From assembly GCA_040255445.1 (NCBI GenBank), contig JBDZUZ010000002.1, positions 15,964-79,963 of the forward strand: a stretch of 64,000 nt of DNA, read 5' to 3'. The DNA comes from JBDZUZ01 sp040255445. GTDB lineage: Bacteria > Planctomycetota > Phycisphaerae > Phycisphaerales > UBA1924. A program made the translations under genes and the position numbers. Of the stretch, positions 19,530 to 29,040 are shown piece after piece; positions within the stretch are counted from its first letter, which is position 1, and each line of letters begins with the position of its first letter. Under the pieces are notes generated by a model. The model saw nothing but the letters and a program-made list of their open reading frames with translations. It was not told the origin of the DNA and ran no database searches.

Positions 19530-22070
19530 TCAGGTCGCCGCGGCGGGGCTCTTTCGGCGGAGTTCGCGGCGGATGCAGTCGACCAGCTCTTCGATCGAGT
19601 AAGGCTTGGCGATGAAGCGGACCCGCGGATCGCTGGTCAGGCTGTCGATCAATTCGCGGTCCGGAGCCCCGGTCGTGATGACGACCGGCAGTTTCGGGCG
19701 CCGCGCACGGATCTCGCGCAGCGTGTCGGCCCCGCTCAACCCCGGCATCGTGAGGTCGAGCAGCACAACGCCAAGCGAGTCGCCGTTCGCATCGATCAGG
19801 TCGATCGCGGCCGAGCCGTCCCGCGCGGAGATCACCTCTAGCCCCGCCAGCCGCAGCGCCTGCACGGCGAGATCGCGGACCAGCGGCTCATCGTCCACGA
19901 CGAGAACAGTACCCGGAGAGGCTTCTGTCTCTGCTGCCTGGGGCGGCTCCGCATCAACGCTCGCCGCGCCGGCCCGAAGGTCGAGCGGGAAGAGAACGCG
20001 GATGCTGGTGCCGACATCCGGCGCTGAAGCGAGATGGATCGCGCCGTGGTGCGATGCCACGATGCCAAGCACGGAAGCCATGCCCAGGCCGCGGCCCGCG
20101 AACTTGGTACTGTAGAAGGGGTCGAACATCCGCCGCTGTGTCTCTTCGGACATGCCGCAGCCGCGGTCGGCAACCTCGATGAAGACAAAGTCGCCCGGCG
20201 CGGCCCGCGTCGCCGGTACGCAGGTCTCGAGGCTCGCGGAATCGAGGCGGCACGCACCGACGCGGATACAGATCGGTGAGCTCGGGTCGGTCGATGCCTC
20301 GATCGCGTTGGTGACCAGGTTGAGCACGACCTGCCGCGCCTGCGTCGGATCGATCATCGTGACTACCGGCTTGTCGCCGATCACCTCGATCACGATCCGG
20401 GCGAGGTCATCGCCGCTCACGACCAGAGGCGTGTACTCGCGGACAAGCGCTCCGAGATCCGTCTTCTCGGGGCGGAGCGTGCCGCGGCCCGCGGTGGTCA
20501 TCAACTGTCGGGTCAGATCGGCGGCGTGCTGGGCGGTCTGAACGATCTTGTGCGCGGCCTCGGTCGTCGCCGGCTCCCCGCCGCGGTTGATGATCATCCG
20601 CGCGTTGCCGATTACCGCGACGAGAAGGTTGTTGAAATCGTGGGCCACGCCGCCCGCGATGACCCCGAGGCTCTCGAGCTTCTTCGACTGCTCATCCCGC
20701 GCTTCCATCGCGCGGCGCTGTTCCTCGGCCTCGACCAGCACGGTGATATCGGAGGCCACACCGCCGACACGGATGTTCGCGGCGGCCTGCTGCTCGAGCG
20801 GGAACAGCCGCTCGTGGATCCATCGCACCGAGCCATCATCGCCGGCGACGCGGTAGGTCAGGTCTTGCGGCAGCGGTGTCGCCGCGTTGATAGGGCCGAC
20901 CTTTGCGCGGTCGTCGGGATGGACCTGTGCGAGCCATGTCGAGCGATCGCGAGGATCCGCCGCGCCGCGCCCGAAGACGCGTTCGAACGCGTCGCTGACA
21001 AACGCGACACGCCCGCTGGGGACATCGAGCACCCAGTACACCGCATCGACGTGATCGGCCAGTTGCCGGAGGCGGCGTTCGCTTTCCCGGAGGGCCATCG
21101 CGGCGGCCTCACGCTCGGCGGACATGCTCGCCAGGAATCCCGCCATCACCGCGGAGACACCGAGATAGACCCACAGCACGATCAGGCTGTCGTGGACGGA
21201 CTCCATCCCGAACGGGCCCATCTTGGCGATAGTTCCCGCCGCGCTGCCGAAGGCGAGGACCCCGACCATCACCGCCGATCCGCGCGGCCCGAGCCGGATC
21301 GCGCCCACCGCGAGGACCGCGAGCGGGACGAACGCCAGCGAGAGCGAAAGCCGCTGCGTGTCCTCCGACGGCTTGTAGAACGTCAACCCGATGGCTACCA
21401 CGAGCGCTGCGATCAGCACCACCCACTCCGCGGCGTGTACTTTGCCGCCCCGGCGCCACGGCCGCCCGACCCAGCAGATCAGCAGCGGCGTTCCGACGAG
21501 GAAGCCGATCAGATTGCCGACATACCAGACCTGCAGGACATCCCAGAACGCCGCGCCCGGGATCCGGCCGCTGACCGCGAGTGAGCCGGCCCCCGCGACG
21601 GCGCTGATGATCGGCGCAACCGGTGATGCGATAAGCAGCAGCACCGCCGCATCGCGCACCCGGTCGAGGGAGAGCCGCATGCCGACGCGGCGGCAGATCC
21701 ATTCCGCGATCACGGCTTCCGCCGCGTTCCCGCCGCCCACGACGAGCGCCGACCCGAGAAGGCCGGCGACCTTGAGCATGCCGGGGTCCTCCGGCCACCC
21801 GATCTGGCGGATGTTCACGATGGTCGCCGCTACGAAGACCGCGGGCCAGAGGTGGCGACCAAAGAGCAGCAGCAGCGCGAGGGCCAGCGAGGTCGGGAGC
21901 CAGACCGGGGTCACCTGCGGCGAGAGCAGAGCGAACTCGAGGCCGCCGATCGCGACGACGACATACGCGCCGACGAACAGAGCGCCGATAAGCCACGCCT
22001 CCATGCCGGAGGCTGCAAATGGAGCGATTTGAAGCCTGGATTTCGCCGAGGCGCTGGAGCCTTTGTTCAT
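19530..22070 (-). CDS. MASE1 hybrid sensor histidine kinase
   Basis: An 846-residue membrane sensor. An N-terminal MASE1-like multi-helix region (about 20-310) contains the LLSPQVTPVWLPTSLALALL pattern. It is followed by a PAS domain (about 330-450, YWVLDVPSGRVAF), a histidine phosphoacceptor box (GVIAGGVAHDFNNLL, near 475), a GHKL ATPase (DRGCGMSEETQRRMFDPF, then GRGLGMASVLGIV) and a C-terminal receiver (LVVDDEPLVRD near 722, LLDLTMPGLSG, AKPYS). No response regulator with a DNA-binding output is adjacent. ATG 22070 is preferred: GGAGG lies upstream and an N-terminal charged patch precedes the membrane region. Confidence 0.88.
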   Translation of the reverse strand: MNKGSSASAKSRLQIAPFAASGMEAWLIGALFVGAYVVVAIGGLEFALLSPQVTPVWLPTSLALALLLLFGRHLWPAVFVAATIVNIRQIGWPEDPGMLKVAGLLGSALVVGGGNAAEAVIAEWICRRVGMRLSLDRVRDAAVLLLIASPVAPIISAVAGAGSLAVSGRIPGAAFWDVLQVWYVGNLIGFLVGTPLLICWVGRPWRRGGKVHAAEWVVLIAALVVAIGLTFYKPSEDTQRLSLSLAFVPLAVLAVGAIRLGPRGSAVMVGVLAFGSAAGTIAKMGPFGMESVHDSLIVLWVYLGVSAVMAGFLASMSAEREAAAMALRESERRLRQLADHVDAVYWVLDVPSGRVAFVSDAFERVFGRGAADPRDRSTWLAQVHPDDRAKVGPINAATPLPQDLTYRVAGDDGSVRWIHERLFPLEQQAAANIRVGGVASDITVLVEAEEQRRAMEARDEQSKKLESLGVIAGGVAHDFNNLLVAVIGNARMIINRGGEPATTEAAHKIVQTAQHAADLTRQLMTTAGRGTLRPEKTDLGALVREYTPLVVSGDDLARIVIEVIGDKPVVTMIDPTQARQVVLNLVTNAIEASTDPSSPICIRVGACRLDSASLETCVPATRAAPGDFVFIEVADRGCGMSEETQRRMFDPFYSTKFAGRGLGMASVLGIVASHHGAIHLASAPDVGTSIRVLFPLDLRAGAASVDAEPPQAAETEASPGTVLVVDDEPLVRDLAVQALRLAGLEVISARDGSAAIDLIDANGDSLGVVLLDLTMPGLSGADTLREIRARRPKLPVVITTGAPDRELIDSLTSDPRVRFIAKPYSIEELVDCIRRELRRKSPAAAT

Positions 22071-22133
22071 GCGACCGCCGGAGGAGGGGAGAGCGGGGCG
22101 CAATGCACCGTGTCGCGGTGACCGGTCGCGTCG

Positions 22134-22159
22134 AGTATACACGCCGACCGAAATTCGGT
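22134..22159 (-). promoter_or_regulatory. Promoter of the MASE1 kinase with overlapping palindrome
   Basis: On the minus strand, TATACT (22139-22134) is a near-perfect -10 box about 64 bases from the ATG. The inverted repeat ACCGAAATTCGGT (22147-22159) lies in the spacer and reaches the expected -35 position, where no TTGACA-like box is seen. The overlap suggests an operator, but the binding protein is unknown. Confidence 0.45.
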
Positions 22160-22165
22160 GCCCCC

Positions 22166-22198
22166 AAAGGAAAAGGGCCCGGCGCTCGGCCGGGCCCT
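22166..22198 (-). terminator. Intrinsic terminator of fusA
   Basis: The 10-base arms AGGGCCCGGC (22174-22183) and GCCGGGCCCT (22189-22198) with a 5-base loop are followed, on the minus strand, by a T-rich tail (CCTTTTCC). It lies 28 bases after the fusA stop. Confidence 0.85.
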
Positions 22199-22226
22199 CG
22201 TGAGGATCACGAATCTGGAAGAAGGC

Positions 22227-24350
22227 TTACTTCTTTCCGCCGCTCTGAGCCGCCATGATCTCGTCCTGGAGGTTCCGCGGCATGGGGCGGTACTCGAGGA
22301 ACTCCATCGTGGAGCTGGCGCGGCCCTGGGACATGCCGCGGAGCGAGGTGGTGTAGCCGAACATCTCCGACAGCGGCACTTCGCAGGTCACGAGCTTGAC
22401 GGGCTCGCGGTCTTCGGTGTCGATGATCATGCCGCGGCGGGAGGCGATATCGCCGGTGACGTTGCCGAGGAACTCCGAGGGCGTCGTCACGACGACCTTC
22501 ATGATCGGCTCGAGGAGCACAGGGCCGGCCTTCTCGGCCGCCTCGAGGAGAGCCAGGCGACCGGCCTGCTCGAAGGCGACCTGCGAGGAGTCGACCGCGT
22601 GGAACGAGCCGTAGGTCAGCGTCGCCTTGACGTTGATCAGCGGGTAGCCGAACTTCACGCCGCTGGTCGCTGTCTGGCGGATGCCGTACTCGACACTGGG
22701 GATGAATTCCTTGGGGATCACGCCGCCGACGATGCCGTTCTCGAAGGCGATGTTGTCGGAGAAGTCGAGCTCGTCCGCTTCGGCCTGGGCCGCGGTGTAG
22801 GGCTCGAGGGAGATCACACAGTCACCGAACTGACCGCGACCGCCGGTCTGCTTCTTGAACAGGCCGCGGACGTCGGTCACCTTGCGGGTGATCGCCTCGC
22901 GGTAGCTGACCTTGGGCTTGCCGACATTGACGTTGATCTTCATGTCGCGGATGAGCTTGTTCCGGATGATCTCCAGGTGCAGCTCGCCCATGCCCGCGAT
23001 GATCGTCTCGCCCGTCTCCTCGTTGTAGTTGGAGCGGAAGGAGGGGTCCTCGCGGCGGATGACCATGAGCGCCTCGGACAGCTTGCGCTTGTCGTCCTGC
23101 GTCTTGGGCTCGATGGACATCGAGATCACCGGCTCGGGGAAGTGCATCCGCTCGAGCATGATCGGGTCGTCCTGATCGCACAGCGTATCACCGGTGTACG
23201 AGTCCTTGATGCCGACGACGGCGACGATGTTGCCGGCGCTGGTCTGCTCGAGGTCGTTGCGGTGCTGGGCGTGCATCTCGTAGATGCGGCTGACGTTTTC
23301 CTTCTTGTTGTTGCCCGGGTTGATGAGGCGCGTGCCCTTGGCGAGCGTGCCCGAATAGACGCGCATGTAGGTCAGGTCGCCGTGCTTGTCGCTGACGACC
23401 TTGAAGACGAGCGCGGAGAAGGGGGCGTCCGGATCGTGCGGACGCTTGAGAGCCTTCTCCTTGTCCTGCGGGTCGGTGCCTTCGACCTCGGGGACCTCGT
23501 TGGGGCTGGGCAGGTACTCGACGACGGCGTCGAGCAGACGCTGCACGCCGATGTTCCGCAGCGCAGCGCCGCAGAGGACCAGGTTGGCCTTCCGCTCGAT
23601 CACGCCCTTGCGGAGCGCGGCTTTGAGCTCCTCGACCGTGGGCTGCTGGTCGTTGAGGTACTTCTCCATGAGGGCGTCGTCGAGCTCGGCGGCCTTCTCG
23701 ACCATGTCACGGCGCCACTGATCCACCGTCTCCTTCATGTCGGCGGGGATGTCCTTCTCGGTCACCTTCTCGCCCTTGTCGCCCTCGAAGAAGAAGGCGC
23801 GCATGGTGAGCAGGTCGATGATGCCCTGGAACTCGTTGCCCGAGCCGATGGGGTACTGGATCGCGATGGCGTTGGCGCCCAGGCGGGTCTTGATGGTCTT
23901 GAAGGAGAACTCGAAGCGGGCGCCGAGCTTGTCCATCTTGTTGATGAAGCACAGACGCGGCACCTTGTACCGGTCGGCCTGACGCCACACCGTCTCGGAC
24001 TGCGCCTCGACGCCTTCCTTACCGTCGAACACCGCGACCGCGCCGTCAAGGACGCGCAGCGACCGCTCGACTTCGATGGTGAAGTCGACGTGGCCGGGGG
24101 TATCGATCAGGTTGAGCTTGTACTCCTTGCCCTTGTGGATCCAGGGGCAGGTGGTGGCGGCCGACTGGATGGTGATGCCGCGCTCCTGCTCTTCCTGCAG
24201 GAAGTCCATCGTGGCGGTGCCCTCGTGCACCTCGCCCATCTTGTAGTTCTTGCCGGTGTAGTAGAGGATGCGCTCGGACACCGTGGTCTTGCCCGCGTCG
24301 ATGTGGGCGCAGATGCCGAAGTTGCGGATGTACGTGAGGTCTGCTGCCAT
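22227..24350 (-). CDS. fusA: Elongation factor G
   Basis: A 707-residue translational GTPase that drives ribosome translocation. G-domain motifs: [20 protein letters not shown] (G1), the switch I segment [33 protein letters not shown] (G3), and [13 protein letters not shown] (G4). Domain IV and V sequences follow ([34 protein letters not shown]). Length is typical for EF-G. It is monocistronic here: a terminator follows, and a 415-base gap with its own promoter precedes it, rather than the str operon (rpsL-rpsG-fusA-tuf). AAAGGCG lies upstream of the ATG. Confidence 0.96.
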   Translation of the reverse strand: MAADLTYIRNFGICAHIDAGKTTVSERILYYTGKNYKMGEVHEGTATMDFLQEEQERGITIQSAATTCPWIHKGKEYKLNLIDTPGHVDFTIEVERSLRVLDGAVAVFDGKEGVEAQSETVWRQADRYKVPRLCFINKMDKLGARFEFSFKTIKTRLGANAIAIQYPIGSGNEFQGIIDLLTMRAFFFEGDKGEKVTEKDIPADMKETVDQWRRDMVEKAAELDDALMEKYLNDQQPTVEELKAALRKGVIERKANLVLCGAALRNIGVQRLLDAVVEYLPSPNEVPEVEGTDPQDKEKALKRPHDPDAPFSALVFKVVSDKHGDLTYMRVYSGTLAKGTRLINPGNNKKENVSRIYEMHAQHRNDLEQTSAGNIVAVVGIKDSYTGDTLCDQDDPIMLERMHFPEPVISMSIEPKTQDDKRKLSEALMVIRREDPSFRSNYNEETGETIIAGMGELHLEIIRNKLIRDMKINVNVGKPKVSYREAITRKVTDVRGLFKKQTGGRGQFGDCVISLEPYTAAQAEADELDFSDNIAFENGIVGGVIPKEFIPSVEYGIRQTATSGVKFGYPLINVKATLTYGSFHAVDSSQVAFEQAGRLALLEAAEKAGPVLLEPIMKVVVTTPSEFLGNVTGDIASRRGMIIDTEDREPVKLVTCEVPLSEMFGYTTSLRGMSQGRASSTMEFLEYRPMPRNLQDEIMAAQSGGKK

Positions 24351-24765
24351 GTCTGAAATCGCCTTTCGAACCGCCGGGCCCGCCGAGCACGGCGGTGTCC
24401 CTGTCTGCTTCCGGGCCGATCGGGAGGTTCCATCCCCGCCGGCCCGCCCGGCGCAAAGGCCGGGATCGGGTTGTCGACTGTGAACCGGCCGATTCGGCCG
24501 GTGGAGTACGCGTGTGCGTGCGATGCCGGGCCCGCCGTGCGGCGGGAACTGTCAGCCCTCGGGGATCTCTTCGTCCTCGTCCATGGGTCTGCCGGCTCTG
24601 TCCGCCGCGGAACGCGACGGGCCCCGGAACAGTCGGCACGGGTACCTCGCGACCCGGGGCCGCGCGGCGTAACCGCCTTCTGCTGGGGAGGAAAATGTTA
24701 ACCACACCGGGGTGCGAATCAAGACCCGCGGCGGTGCTCCCCGGACGTCGTTACCTCACGGATTA
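24351..24765. other. fusA leader and promoter region
   Basis: This 415-base gap separates fusA from the O-antigen-ligase-like gene, both on the minus strand. It holds a sigma-70-type promoter at 24695-24722 and therefore a leader of about 340 bases. Several GC-rich inverted repeats (for example CCGGCC-GATT-CGGCCGG near 24487) could fold, but I recognise no known riboswitch or ribosomal-protein leader. A short acidic frame (MDEDEEIPEG) on the minus strand near 24583 is too short to call. Confidence 0.5.
24695..24722 (-). promoter_or_regulatory. Sigma-70-type promoter of fusA
   Basis: On the minus strand, TTGATT (24722-24717) and TAACAT (24700-24695) are separated by 16 bases. This AT-rich pair stands out in GC-rich surroundings. 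The predicted start near 24688 gives a long untranslated leader. Confidence 0.55.
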
Positions 24766-27114
24766 TCAAGGGTTTGTAAACGCCCGCATCTCCCGCTGCT
24801 GGCGGTCGTTGAGGCCTACGAGGGGGTCGAGCCGGGTGAGCTCCTGGAGCTCGAGGGCCCGGGTCGCCCACCTGGCCGCCTCTGCCGGGCGGCCGGCCTG
24901 GGCGTGCAGCCGCGCCAGCTCAACCGGGTACAGGACCGAGTACGGGCCGGCCGCGGCCGCCCGCTCGTAGGCGTCGATAGCCCCCGCCAAGTGCTGGGCG
25001 ACCCCATCGACCGACATGATGGTTCGGTGCAGCGTGCCGACCCACCCCCAGCCGCTCGAACCACCCCCGGCCTGTGCGGCCTGGGTCGCGATCTCGACCG
25101 CGCGGGCGGCAAGCTCATCGCGGCGGGCGGGATCGCCGGCGGCGAACGCCAGATCCAGGTACAGGCGGCTGAGGGCGCGAGCGGTGGGTCCGTGGACCGG
25201 GAATCGGTCTGCCGCCGCCTCGAGCCCGGGTCTTGCCGCCTCGACCCCTCGGGCGCGAAGGTCGGCGATCGCTCGTTCCAGCTCCACGGGGGTGGGGGAG
25301 ATGCGTCGGCCAAGCTGCGCCGACAGAGCTTCGGCGAACTCGCGGCCCTCGGGTCCGGACCATCGGCCGCTGGTCGCCAGCACACCCGCCCGCTGCGACG
25401 CGGCAGCGACGGGTGCGGCCTCCGCCGCGGCCGCCCGCAGTGATCGCTCCCATCCGAGCACCCCGGGAAGGGCGAGCAGCACGAGAACGAGGGCGCCCGA
25501 CGGAGCAATCCACGCCACCGAGCGGCGGAGGAGCGTCGTGCCGCGGCCGATCCAGACTCCCGAAGCCGCCACGGCCAGCCACGCCGCCCACGTCAGGGCC
25601 GAGGTCACGCTGGCGGGCGTCATCTCGATCTGGGCATGCGCCAGGAGGACGAGGCCGCCGGCTCCGAGCGCGGCCGACAGGATCCCGATCGGGATGTCAC
25701 GTCGACCCACAGCGACCGCCGCGAGCACCCACACCAGCAGCCCGACGACGCGGACGAGCGATGCCTCGGGGGTTGCCAGCGCGATCTCAGTGGCCGCCGC
25801 GGCAGCGGTTCCGAGCGCGGTGATCAGGAAGACCGCGCGGATGATGTCGCGGGATGCGGTCGGGGCGTCGACGTGTGCGGGCGCGGCGTTGTCGGCGGTG
25901 AGCATGGCGCGTGCGGCGAACGACGCCGCGGCGATCGCAAGCCCGACCCAGGCAACCCCGAAGATGCCGAACGCCGCGATCCAGTCGAACGCCATGCTGT
26001 GCGGGCTGGAAACATCCTCGGGCGAGATCGGCGGTTTGAGGATCTGATACGCCTCTTTGAAGCCGGCGGGCCCGACGCCGATCAGGGGCTCCATCGCGAT
26101 CGTTCTGGATGCGCCGACGATGTAGAACCAGCGGAAGAGCAGGCTCAGGTTCGCCTTGGCCTCCGGGAGCAACGCCATCAGGGCGACGCCCATGAGCGGC
26201 AGCAGCACGGCCGCGGCGACGATCACGGCGGCCGCCTTGCCGGCGCCGACCGCCTTCAGTCGCCGCGCCGCGATCGCAAGAATCACGAGCCCGAGACCCA
26301 GGCCAGCCGCGGCGATCGCGCCCTTGCTGCCGGTCAGGAGGAGCCCCGCGATGCCACCGACGGCGAGCACGCCGGCGAGCAGGAGCGTGGGCCTCGGCAG
26401 CGGCGTGTTTCTTGTCCGCGCGAAGGCGAGCAGCCCGGCGCCGCTCACCGCCGCGGCGGCCATGAACGACGCGTAGACGTTGCTCAGGCCGAACCATCCG
26501 GTCGCCTCGGCGTTGAGCAGTCGGCGCTCGTAGGCCCGGGCCATCGCAGAGTCGGGCGACCAGCCGTTGGCGGCGAGGATCGCATCGCGATTCTGGCGGT
26601 ACATCGCGACCGTCTCGGGGTGATCGATGTAGTTCTGAACGAGGCCTTTTGCGGCGAGCACACCGACGGATCCGAGCAGGACCGCCGCGGCGATCCGCCA
26701 TCGCTGCTCATCGCGGCACGCGGCCCACACGGCGACCGCGCCGACGATCGCCGCCAGCCAGGCGCTCGCGATCACGGTGTCGTCGAGCGTGTTGCTGTCG
26801 CGGGAGAGAGCGTGGAACAGCGCGGGCGCCACTCCGACCGCGGCGACCGCGCTGGCAATGACGATGCTCCGGCCCCGCCCGGCCGCGGATGCGAGCACGA
26901 GCCATGCGCCGATGAGAACGGCGGCATCGAGCAGCATCGAGAGCGCGGGGGTCAGGCCCACGATCGGCGCCGCCGAGGTGAACGGATCGCCGCTCCACGC
27001 CGGCATCGGATCGAAGGTCGCGGTCATGCGGACAACAACGCCCACGAGGACCACGCCGAACCCGAGGTCGGCGAGGCGGCTGCGGGACGATGGAGGGAGG
27101 GCGGCATCGGTCAT
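24766..27114 (-). CDS. O-antigen ligase-like membrane protein with TPR tail
   Basis: A 782-residue protein with 10 or more membrane helices across residues about 15-560, then a helical C-terminal region of about 200 residues (TPR-like: GPTARALSRLYLDLAFAAGD, AIDAYERAAAAGPYSVLYPV). The central periplasmic loop region (MEPLIGVGPAGFKEAYQIL, then SPHSMAFDWIAAFGIFG) matches the Wzy_C/O-antigen ligase superfamily, including the conserved GxGxxxF and xxHxxxxxxxxxxG patterns. Members polymerise or ligate lipid-linked glycans, or glycosylate proteins. It overlaps the WecA-type transferase gene by four bases, which fits a role in undecaprenyl-linked glycan assembly. The glycan is unknown. Confidence 0.83.
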   Translation of the reverse strand: MTDAALPPSSRSRLADLGFGVVLVGVVVRMTATFDPMPAWSGDPFTSAAPIVGLTPALSMLLDAAVLIGAWLVLASAAGRGRSIVIASAVAAVGVAPALFHALSRDSNTLDDTVIASAWLAAIVGAVAVWAACRDEQRWRIAAAVLLGSVGVLAAKGLVQNYIDHPETVAMYRQNRDAILAANGWSPDSAMARAYERRLLNAEATGWFGLSNVYASFMAAAAVSGAGLLAFARTRNTPLPRPTLLLAGVLAVGGIAGLLLTGSKGAIAAAGLGLGLVILAIAARRLKAVGAGKAAAVIVAAAVLLPLMGVALMALLPEAKANLSLLFRWFYIVGASRTIAMEPLIGVGPAGFKEAYQILKPPISPEDVSSPHSMAFDWIAAFGIFGVAWVGLAIAAASFAARAMLTADNAAPAHVDAPTASRDIIRAVFLITALGTAAAAATEIALATPEASLVRVVGLLVWVLAAVAVGRRDIPIGILSAALGAGGLVLLAHAQIEMTPASVTSALTWAAWLAVAASGVWIGRGTTLLRRSVAWIAPSGALVLVLLALPGVLGWERSLRAAAAEAAPVAAASQRAGVLATSGRWSGPEGREFAEALSAQLGRRISPTPVELERAIADLRARGVEAARPGLEAAADRFPVHGPTARALSRLYLDLAFAAGDPARRDELAARAVEIATQAAQAGGGSSGWGWVGTLHRTIMSVDGVAQHLAGAIDAYERAAAAGPYSVLYPVELARLHAQAGRPAEAARWATRALELQELTRLDPLVGLNDRQQREMRAFTNP

Positions 27115-28241
27115 GGACCGAAGTCCGTTGTGCGGGTGGCGTTGTACTCAAAGAGCGCGAGCACCAGCAGCATCACGACCGTCTGGACGCCGGCGAGCAG
27201 CGCCTGCCAGGGCTCGAGCGTGCCGAGGAACACACCCGTCAGGCCCGTGATCGTGGTGAAGCCGTAGATCACGGCGACGGCGGACTGCTTGGTGAGCCCG
27301 AGCCGCACGAGGCGGTGCGACAGGTGGTTGAGGTCGCCAACAAAAGGCGATCGCCCCGCACGCAGGCGGATGATGACCACGCTCAGGAAGTCGTAGATCG
27401 GCACGGCCAGGACGATCAGCGGCATGAAGACGCCGTACCACCCGCCGGCGAGCGCGTTGCCGGTTTCGGTGTCGTAGTAGGTGGTGCGGACGGTCAGGAA
27501 CGCCAGCAGATAGCCCACCAGGATCGAACCGCCGTCACCCATGAAGATGCTGGCGGGCGGGAAGTTGAAGACGAGGAACCCCAGCAGCGCGCCGATCAGC
27601 AGCGCGAGACACGCCGCGACGAACCACTGCTGCTGGATCAACGCCGCGGCGAGGAAGCACGCCGAGGTAATCGCGCCGACACCGCCGCAGAGCCCGTCCA
27701 TGTTGTCCATGAAGTTGAGCGCGTTGGTGACGACGAGAATCCACAACGCGGTCAGGATCGTCGAGAGCCAGGGCCCGCCAACATGTGGAGTCAGGAACTC
27801 GAAGAGGCGGGTCTCGGTCAGCACCGGGATCGCGAAGGCGGGGAGCGACATGAAGAGGAGCTTGATGAACGGCCCCAGCGGTCGGCGGTCATCGATCACG
27901 CCCAGTACGTGCAGCCAGGCCAGTGATGTCAGCAGGATCACCGCGCTGCGGCTCTCCTCACGCACGCCCGCGGCGTATTCCTTGACGGCCGGGAACGTGC
28001 CGACGACCCAGGGCTCTGCGAACCAGATCAGCGCGAGGCCGGCCAGCATCGGCATCGCGACCGCGAAGAAGATGGCGATGCCGCCGGTGTTGGGGACGCG
28101 GCGGGGGGCCTGCTTGATCTGCCCGGAGACGCCGGGCGAATCGAGCGCGGACAGGCGCACGCCCACCTGCCTGACGAGCCAGGTCAGGGGCAGCGAGATC
28201 GCGGCGGCCACGCCGATCAGTGAGAGACAGAGCCAGAGCAT
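27111..28241 (-). CDS. WecA/MraY-type glycosyl-1-phosphate transferase
   Basis: A 376-residue polytopic enzyme (about 10-11 helices) of the family that transfers a sugar-1-phosphate from a UDP-sugar to undecaprenyl phosphate. Signature motifs: NALNFMDNMDGLCGG (the Mg-binding DNxDGL-type loop), FPPASIFMGDGGSILVGYLL, and the cytoplasmic RAGRSPFVGDLNHLSHRLVR loop with the HxxHR-like pattern of WecA-type enzymes. UDP-GlcNAc is the likely donor, but this cannot be fixed from sequence. TAGACT 8 bases before the ATG suggests its own leaderless transcript. Confidence 0.9.
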   Translation of the reverse strand: MLWLCLSLIGVAAAISLPLTWLVRQVGVRLSALDSPGVSGQIKQAPRRVPNTGGIAIFFAVAMPMLAGLALIWFAEPWVVGTFPAVKEYAAGVREESRSAVILLTSLAWLHVLGVIDDRRPLGPFIKLLFMSLPAFAIPVLTETRLFEFLTPHVGGPWLSTILTALWILVVTNALNFMDNMDGLCGGVGAITSACFLAAALIQQQWFVAACLALLIGALLGFLVFNFPPASIFMGDGGSILVGYLLAFLTVRTTYYDTETGNALAGGWYGVFMPLIVLAVPIYDFLSVVIIRLRAGRSPFVGDLNHLSHRLVRLGLTKQSAVAVIYGFTTITGLTGVFLGTLEPWQALLAGVQTVVMLLVLALFEYNATRTTDFGP

Positions 28242-28249
28242 GGGCGGTG

Positions 28250-28255
28250 AGTCTA
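28250..28255 (-). promoter_or_regulatory. Putative -10 box of the WecA-type gene (leaderless type)
   Basis: On the minus strand, TAGACT is followed by 8 bases (CACCGCCC) and the ATG at 28241. It overlaps the 3' end of the YwaF-like gene. Confidence 0.5.
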
Positions 28256-29038
28256 CGGAAGCTGGGACGAAGACTGGTTTGGCGGCTCAGCGCGGGTGAG
28301 CCGGCGGGATATCGGCCAGACGGCCCACAGCACGGTAAAGACCGCCACCGCCATCAGGATCATCACCCCAACCCGCCACGGCCACGGCCCGAGCGACTGG
28401 ATGACGGTGCGTGTCGAGGGGTCGGTCTCGCCGACGTACCCATAGTTGAGGCCGAAGGCGATGTTGATACCCATCAACATCGCGATGTAACCCACCCCGA
28501 TGGCGATGCTCGCCACGAGATCTCGGAATCGGGGCCGGTACATACCCACGGCTACGTCGTAGATGGCGGAGCCGACGATCATCACGTGACCGATCCAGAA
28601 CAACCAGAATCGCCAATCCGCGACGCCCTCCTGGAGCGTCGGGGTGACGAAGGCCTGGGTCGAGAGACCGATCCCCCAGAAGTAGAGCAGGCTCCGCAGC
28701 ACACGCTGCTTCGTCAGCATGGCGCCCGCCGCGATGAAGATCGACACATCGCAGAGGTGCAGCGGCAGGCTGGTGCCAAGATCCCAGTTCCCAGGCAGCA
28801 CCCACCAGATCGAGGTCAATATCGAGTAGGCGAGGACCGCGATGCCCCATCCACGACGGAATCGCTCTTCCCGCGGCGTCCCGCGCCAGCGCCGGCCGAG
28901 CACGGAGGCGGCCGCCATCGCCGCGAAACACACGGTCACCGCCAGAAAGTGCATCGGCGTGAAGGCGTGGAAGCGGGTGAGCCAGTCGCCTTCGGCGCGA
29001 GAGTCCGCGGCCGCGAGCAACAGAGCGGCGGCGATCAC
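28253..29038 (-). CDS. YwaF / TIGR02206-like membrane protein
   Basis: A 261-residue protein with about seven membrane helices. FHAFTPMHFLAVTVCFAAMA and SLPLHLCDVSIFIAAGAML are the two hallmark stretches of the TIGR02206/YwaF family, whose function is unknown. The GTG at 29038, two bases after the rlmN stop, is preferred as a coupled start; an ATG at 29101 would overlap rlmN by 61 bases. A hydrophobic N-terminal segment (IAAALLLAAADSRA) precedes the family core and may be a signal-like helix. It shares a transcript with rlmN by position. Confidence 0.75.
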   Translation of the reverse strand: MIAAALLLAAADSRAEGDWLTRFHAFTPMHFLAVTVCFAAMAAASVLGRRWRGTPREERFRRGWGIAVLAYSILTSIWWVLPGNWDLGTSLPLHLCDVSIFIAAGAMLTKQRVLRSLLYFWGIGLSTQAFVTPTLQEGVADWRFWLFWIGHVMIVGSAIYDVAVGMYRPRFRDLVASIAIGVGYIAMLMGINIAFGLNYGYVGETDPSTRTVIQSLGPWPWRVGVMILMAVAVFTVLWAVWPISRRLTRAEPPNQSSSQLP

Positions 29039-29040
29039 CG

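Noticed and set aside
22158..24356. A 732-codon open frame antisense to fusA
   Set aside because: Mirrors the codon bias of fusA; composition is Leu/Asp/Val/Gly-rich without domains, and fusA is certain.
24571..24600. Short acidic frame MDEDEEIPEG on the minus strand in the fusA leader
   Set aside because: Too short, no ribosome-binding site, and no longer coding context; could be a leader peptide but nothing supports it.
24690..24725. Possible tRNA or riboswitch near the fusA promoter (GGTGCGAATCAAGACC)
   Set aside because: It resembles a T-arm for a few bases only; no acceptor or anticodon arms can be paired around it.
25636..27926. Long plus-strand frames opposite the O-antigen-ligase-like and WecA-type genes
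   Set aside because: Arg/Glu/Gln-rich shadows of membrane protein genes; no hydrophobic structure or family match.
28765..28785. TGGCACCAGCCTGCC on the minus strand as a second sigma-54 promoter
   Set aside because: The -12 element lacks TTGC, and it lies inside a coding region with no gene start downstream at a suitable distance.
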